47,158 nt of DNA from Erysipelotrichaceae bacterium UBA1783 (GTDB lineage Bacteria; Bacillota_I; Bacilli_A; Erysipelotrichales; Erysipelotrichaceae). Below the pieces are notes generated by a model that was given only the letters and a program-made list of their open reading frames with translations, made no database searches and was not told where the DNA came from. The stretch covers positions 4,453-51,610 of the forward strand of contig DCGH01000041.1 in the NCBI GenBank assembly GCA_002315205.1, written 5' to 3'. The translations under genes and the position numbers were made by a program. Shown here piece by piece: positions 43,569 through 47,158 of the stretch (position 1 is the first letter of the stretch; each line of letters begins with the position of its first letter).

Positions 43569-44378
43569 ATGAAAACATTTGATAAGATTATTCCTTCTGT
43601 TAGAAATACAAATCTACACACAACAATCGTTGAATCTGATGAAAAAAAGGTCAGACTTGCTTTATTTATTCATGGATTTAAGGCAGATCGTAGCGAAGGT
43701 GGTCGTTTTATTACGGTTGCTGAAAGCTTAGCAGTACATGGCATTAATAGTATAATGGTATCCTTCCCAGGCTGTGGTGATAGTGAAGAGGATTTTGAAA
43801 ACTATTGTATCAGTAACTGTATCAATGATATAGAAACTATTTATCAGTATATGCTAAATAGCTATGATGTGGATAGAGACCATATCTGTATGGTTGGCTA
43901 TTCTATGGGCGGAAGATTAACTTGCTTATTTAGTGCACTTCATCCAGAAATCAAAACCATTGGTTTATGGGCAGCAGCTTCCTATAATGCGTTTAATGGA
44001 GGAGATGAATTCTTAGAAAATAGTGTCTCTAAGATGGTTGCTCAAGCTAATGAAAATGGATATGCAGAAGCATGGAATTCCTTTGATAATACAACATTAA
44101 AGCTGTCAAAGCGATTCTTTGATGATATGTACAGATATCATCCATATGATTGTATTAAAAATTACCAGGGAAATATTATCGTTGTTCATGGAAATAAGGA
44201 TATTACAGTACCGGTAGAGGTGAGCGAGAATACTTACGCTCATTTATCAACAAAGAATAATAAGAAGCTTGTCATAGTGGACGAGGCAAACCATGGCTTT
44301 GGCTTGTGGGATGACCATATGGAGCAATCAAAGATTTTAACAGATGAGACAACAGCATTTATTTTGGAGAATCTATGA
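43569..44378 (+). CDS. Alpha/beta hydrolase
   Basis: 269 residues from ATG 43569, chosen because GAGGT lies 7 bases before it; a TTG start 21 bases earlier would fall on the -10 element. The nucleophile elbow is MVGYSMGGRL. The acid is in VVHGNKDITVP and the His in DEANHGFGLWD. The oxyanion loop is ALFIHGFKADRSEGGRF. It resembles small serine esterases of the S33/BAAT-like group. It overlaps the ADP-ribosylglycohydrolase gene by 4 bases (ATGA), so the two enzymes probably act on one substrate. Confidence 0.85.
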   Translation: MKTFDKIIPSVRNTNLHTTIVESDEKKVRLALFIHGFKADRSEGGRFITVAESLAVHGINSIMVSFPGCGDSEEDFENYCISNCINDIETIYQYMLNSYDVDRDHICMVGYSMGGRLTCLFSALHPEIKTIGLWAAASYNAFNGGDEFLENSVSKMVAQANENGYAEAWNSFDNTTLKLSKRFFDDMYRYHPYDCIKNYQGNIIVVHGNKDITVPVEVSENTYAHLSTKNNKKLVIVDEANHGFGLWDDHMEQSKILTDETTAFILENL

Positions 44379-46351
44379 TTTTAAGAAAAGAGAATTATAG
44401 GGATTACCTGTTAAAAACCTATGGGGCCTGGTTAGGTAAGAATATTGGCATTCGCTTAGGTGCGCCAGTAGAAGGGTGGACAAGTGAAAAAATAGAAGAG
44501 GTATATCATGGTCAGAAGGGATATCTTGTTGATTATGATATTTTCGCTAGTGATGATGATTCCAATGGACCGCTATTTTTTGTTAGAGGTTTATTAGATA
44601 AAAATGATATCACAGCCCAAGATATAGGAAATACTTTTTTGGCCTATATTCAGGAATACCTGGGCTTTTTCTGGTGGGGCGGTGTTGGTGTATCCACAGA
44701 GCACACAGCCTATGAGAATTTAAAGAATGGTATTTTACCACCAGAAAGTGGTTCGATAGAACAGAATGGTATCGCTATAGCCGAACAGATTGGTGGGCAG
44801 ATTTTCTCTGATTGCTGGGGATATGTTGCTGGGGGGAATCCAGCATTAGCGAAAGAGCTAGCAATCAAAGCAAGTAGTGTCACACATGATGGCAATGGTA
44901 TTGAAGGTGGCATCTTTGTTGCTGTAGCGATTGCTTTAGCTTATGAAAAAAAGAATATCAGAGAGGTTATTGAAGAAGCCTTAACCTATTTAAATCCAGA
45001 AATGGAATATTACCAGAAGGTAAGAATCATTATGGATTATTATGATAACCATCAAGAAAACTGGAGAGATTGCTTACAATTCATTCAAGAGAATTACGGC
45101 TATGATAAATATCCTGGTGTCTGCCATATTATTCCAAATTTATGCATTATGATTATGGGCATGCTATATGGAGAAAATGATTTTTCAAAGACGTTAACCA
45201 TCATTAACCAGTCTGGCTGGGATACAGATTGCAATTGTGGAAACGTAGGAAGTATTATGGGTGCTTTAGTGGGTATTGAAGCTATTGATCCTTCATGGAT
45301 TACACCAATTAATGATGTGGTTAATTCAAGTAGCTGTATTGGCTATTTAAATATTCAAAGCATTTCTTCTTCCAGCAAGATGTTTTCTAAAATTGCCTAC
45401 AAGCTAGCAGGTATAGAGATTGTGGATAATCATCAATTTGATTTGCCTTATGCAACAGATGGATTTAGAAGCGATAAGCCAATTGATATCGTAAATAACA
45501 CCCTTTGTATCAAGGGAGAGAAGGTTTATAACTATTCTTATTATTTAGGAAGCGATATCTATGATTCAAGATATGATCCAAGCTTCTCACCATTAGTATA
45601 TCCAAATGATATTATTACCTTTGAATTAAATGGTTATGCTGGTGTGAAGGTGTTTGTTGAGGACTGTGATGGAAATATTGAGTATTCAGATGAGAAATGC
45701 TGCTGTGGAAAGATTGCTTATCGGATCTCTTTAGCAGCTAATAAAACAATACGAAGATATGGATTAGTAAAGACCTATGGTGAGGAATTCTTTATTCATA
45801 ATTGTAAAATCATTCATGAGCCAATATTGGATATTGACTTCAGAAATTATCCAATCGATGAATATGGCCCAAGATATGCTGGAGATTCCTTATTTAATTT
45901 AAGAGGCTTTGTTGTTCATTCGGGTGAATATACTGTAGATGATTCAGGATTACACTTCCAAGGAAATGAGCATGGATTAATGAGTACGTTAGTTCCAAGC
46001 AATCTGGAAAAAATGAAGCTTGAATTTTCAGGTGATAATATGATGCTAGTTTATTGGATGAAGGACTATCAGAACTATTTATCAGTTGGTATTCAGAATC
46101 ATCAGCTGGTCGAAATAACAAAAAAAGACGGACTAAAGGATTGTAAGATTTTAAACAAAAATTATTACCCAAATGGTAAATATGTCTTTAACTTGTCTGT
46201 TAAAAATGATACAATATTTTTGGATTTTGAAGGTCATACTTTTAATGTTGCCCTAAATAATGAAAAGGCAATCATTGGTATGGCTAGTGAGATTCCATTT
46301 AAAGTTTGCATCCAATCTTTTGAAGTAATATCAAAAGGTGAATATAGGTGA
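44375..46351 (+). CDS. ADP-ribosylglycohydrolase family protein with C-terminal beta-sandwich domains
   Basis: 658 residues. The N-terminal ADP-ribosylglycohydrolase fold (about 1-325) has GAWLGKNIGIRLGAP, the first metal triad in FASDDDSNGPL and the second site SGWDTDCNCGNVGSIMGALVG. The remaining half is all-beta: one domain at about 355-490 and a LamG/keto-hydrolase-like one at about 510-655 (ending FKVCIQSFEVIS). There is no signal peptide, so it acts inside the cell. It may free ADP-ribose or a ribosyl/glycosyl group. The fused beta half suggests a glycan or glycoside substrate. Confidence 0.85.
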   Translation: MILRKENYRDYLLKTYGAWLGKNIGIRLGAPVEGWTSEKIEEVYHGQKGYLVDYDIFASDDDSNGPLFFVRGLLDKNDITAQDIGNTFLAYIQEYLGFFWWGGVGVSTEHTAYENLKNGILPPESGSIEQNGIAIAEQIGGQIFSDCWGYVAGGNPALAKELAIKASSVTHDGNGIEGGIFVAVAIALAYEKKNIREVIEEALTYLNPEMEYYQKVRIIMDYYDNHQENWRDCLQFIQENYGYDKYPGVCHIIPNLCIMIMGMLYGENDFSKTLTIINQSGWDTDCNCGNVGSIMGALVGIEAIDPSWITPINDVVNSSSCIGYLNIQSISSSSKMFSKIAYKLAGIEIVDNHQFDLPYATDGFRSDKPIDIVNNTLCIKGEKVYNYSYYLGSDIYDSRYDPSFSPLVYPNDIITFELNGYAGVKVFVEDCDGNIEYSDEKCCCGKIAYRISLAANKTIRRYGLVKTYGEEFFIHNCKIIHEPILDIDFRNYPIDEYGPRYAGDSLFNLRGFVVHSGEYTVDDSGLHFQGNEHGLMSTLVPSNLEKMKLEFSGDNMMLVYWMKDYQNYLSVGIQNHQLVEITKKDGLKDCKILNKNYYPNGKYVFNLSVKNDTIFLDFEGHTFNVALNNEKAIIGMASEIPFKVCIQSFEVISKGEYR

Positions 46352-46404
46352 TTTTGAATGCCTTAGGGTATTTAAAATAGATTAACAGTATTTAGGAGGA
46401 AACT

Positions 46405-47158
46405 ATGAGAAAATTACTTACTGTTTTATTAGTAGTTCTACTTGCATTCTCAATGGCTGCATGTGGAGAAAAGGAAGACGGCCCTAAGGCTGACGAAAAG
46501 AAGAAGGTTGCTGTATTATTACCATTCACTGGTGACCAGTCATACTTTGATACTCTTGCTAAGGGTGTTAAGACTGTTAACGAAAAGTACGGTGATAAGA
46601 TTGAAGTTAAGTTATTAGAAGTTGACCCTAACGGTTCAGCAGATAAGGCTATTTGGGAAAATGCTTACGCAGAAGTTTGCGAAGATGGCGAATATGACCT
46701 AGTTGTTTCTGGTAACTCTACTTACGAAGGCTTCTTAGCTGATGCTTGTGCTAAGTATCCTAACCAGAAGTTCATGAACTTCGACTATTCTTGGACTATT
46801 GATGCACCAGCTAACTGCTATGCTGTAAACTATGGTCTTGATGATTTAGGTTATGTTGTTGGTACTTTATCTGCTAAGGTTACTAATACTAAGAAGGTTG
46901 GCGTAGTTGTTGGTATGGACTTCCAGTCAATGAACCAGTTCATCGGTGGTTATTGCCAGGTTTTAGCTGCTGAAGGCGTTGAATATGCAGTTGTATATCC
47001 AAACAGCTTCACTGATGCTGCTTTAGGTAAGGAATACACAGATAAGCTAATTGAATTAGGTTGTGATGTTATTTGGCAGGTTGCTGGTGGTTTAGGTAAC
47101 GGTGTTATCGAATCATGTTCAAATCATGCTGATGTATGGTGCGTTGGTGTTGACCAGG
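46405..47158 (+). CDS. BMP-family substrate-binding lipoprotein, partial (C-terminus outside window)
   Basis: First 251 residues of an extracellular lipoprotein of the BMP/Med/PnrA family, which binds purine nucleosides for an ABC importer. The signal peptide ends at the lipobox SMAAC. After KKKVAVLLPFTGDQSYFDTL, the family sequence continues with DLVVSGNSTYEGFLADA, KFMNFDYSW, GLDDLGYVVGTLSAKV and VIWQVAGGLGNGVIE. The AGGAGG site is strong. Codon choice is very biased, indicating high expression. The permease genes probably lie just to the right. Confidence 0.93.
   Translation, partial: MRKLLTVLLVVLLAFSMAACGEKEDGPKADEKKKVAVLLPFTGDQSYFDTLAKGVKTVNEKYGDKIEVKLLEVDPNGSADKAIWENAYAEVCEDGEYDLVVSGNSTYEGFLADACAKYPNQKFMNFDYSWTIDAPANCYAVNYGLDDLGYVVGTLSAKVTNTKKVGVVVGMDFQSMNQFIGGYCQVLAAEGVEYAVVYPNSFTDAALGKEYTDKLIELGCDVIWQVAGGLGNGVIESCSNHADVWCVGVDQ

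Overview
The window is low-GC, AT-rich bacterial chromosome that reads with the standard bacterial code: TGA ends several genes and Trp is TGG. Gene content and protein style suggest a Bacillota member, probably a gut Erysipelotrichia-type organism. This rests on the replication-origin cluster, a T-box, DarA, DUF951, dockerin-type repeats and lipoproteins. The species cannot be named from sequence alone.

Left part (1-10,100) is the replication origin block, all on the minus strand: dnaA, dnaN, then yaaA (S4)-recF-gyrB-gyrA from its own extended -10 promoter, then serS behind a serine T-box. The 9,740-10,109 interval is packed with DnaA boxes. A second DnaA-box group next to an AT-rich, trio-like tract lies between dnaA and dnaN, so a bipartite oriC is likely.

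From 10,110 the plus strand carries about 5.4 kb of surface genes placed between oriC and rpmH: an SH3-glucosaminidase-dockerin protein, an Ig/cadherin-like membrane-anchored protein, an HtrA protease, and a prepilin peptidase broken by one in-frame stop. Then comes the conserved rpmH-rnpA-yidC-jag block, followed by an ABC exporter pair. From 19.5 to 28.3 kb the genes are mostly housekeeping: rarA, dtd, DUF951, ychF, darA, a bactofilin, a flavin reductase with a PfkB-like protein that has lost its catalytic motif, ispF, a heavy-metal-associated protein, a CAT-fold acetyltransferase and a P-loop/CYTH fusion.

28.3-32.15 kb is an accessory island. It holds an amidase remnant with a small membrane protein, a Fic protein, and pieces of at least three insertion-sequence families (IS3, IS200/IS605, IS1182, plus an IS21-like N-terminus). 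Similar terminal sequences lie in inverted orientation at its two edges. To its right, a minus-strand operon encodes a zinc-ribbon protein, a 62-residue protein and a clostripain-family (C11) lipoprotein. Next are an acetyltransferase, an unknown protein and an M24 aminopeptidase.

The last 10 kb, on the plus strand, holds a MetRS-like protein with a degenerate KMSKS loop, gltX, an S66 (MccF/LD-carboxypeptidase) peptidase, a HAD phosphatase and a SIS protein. A second unit contains an alpha/beta hydrolase, an ADP-ribosylglycohydrolase fused to beta-rich domains, and the start of a BMP-type nucleoside-binding lipoprotein. I infer a nucleoside/ADP-ribose salvage role for that unit.
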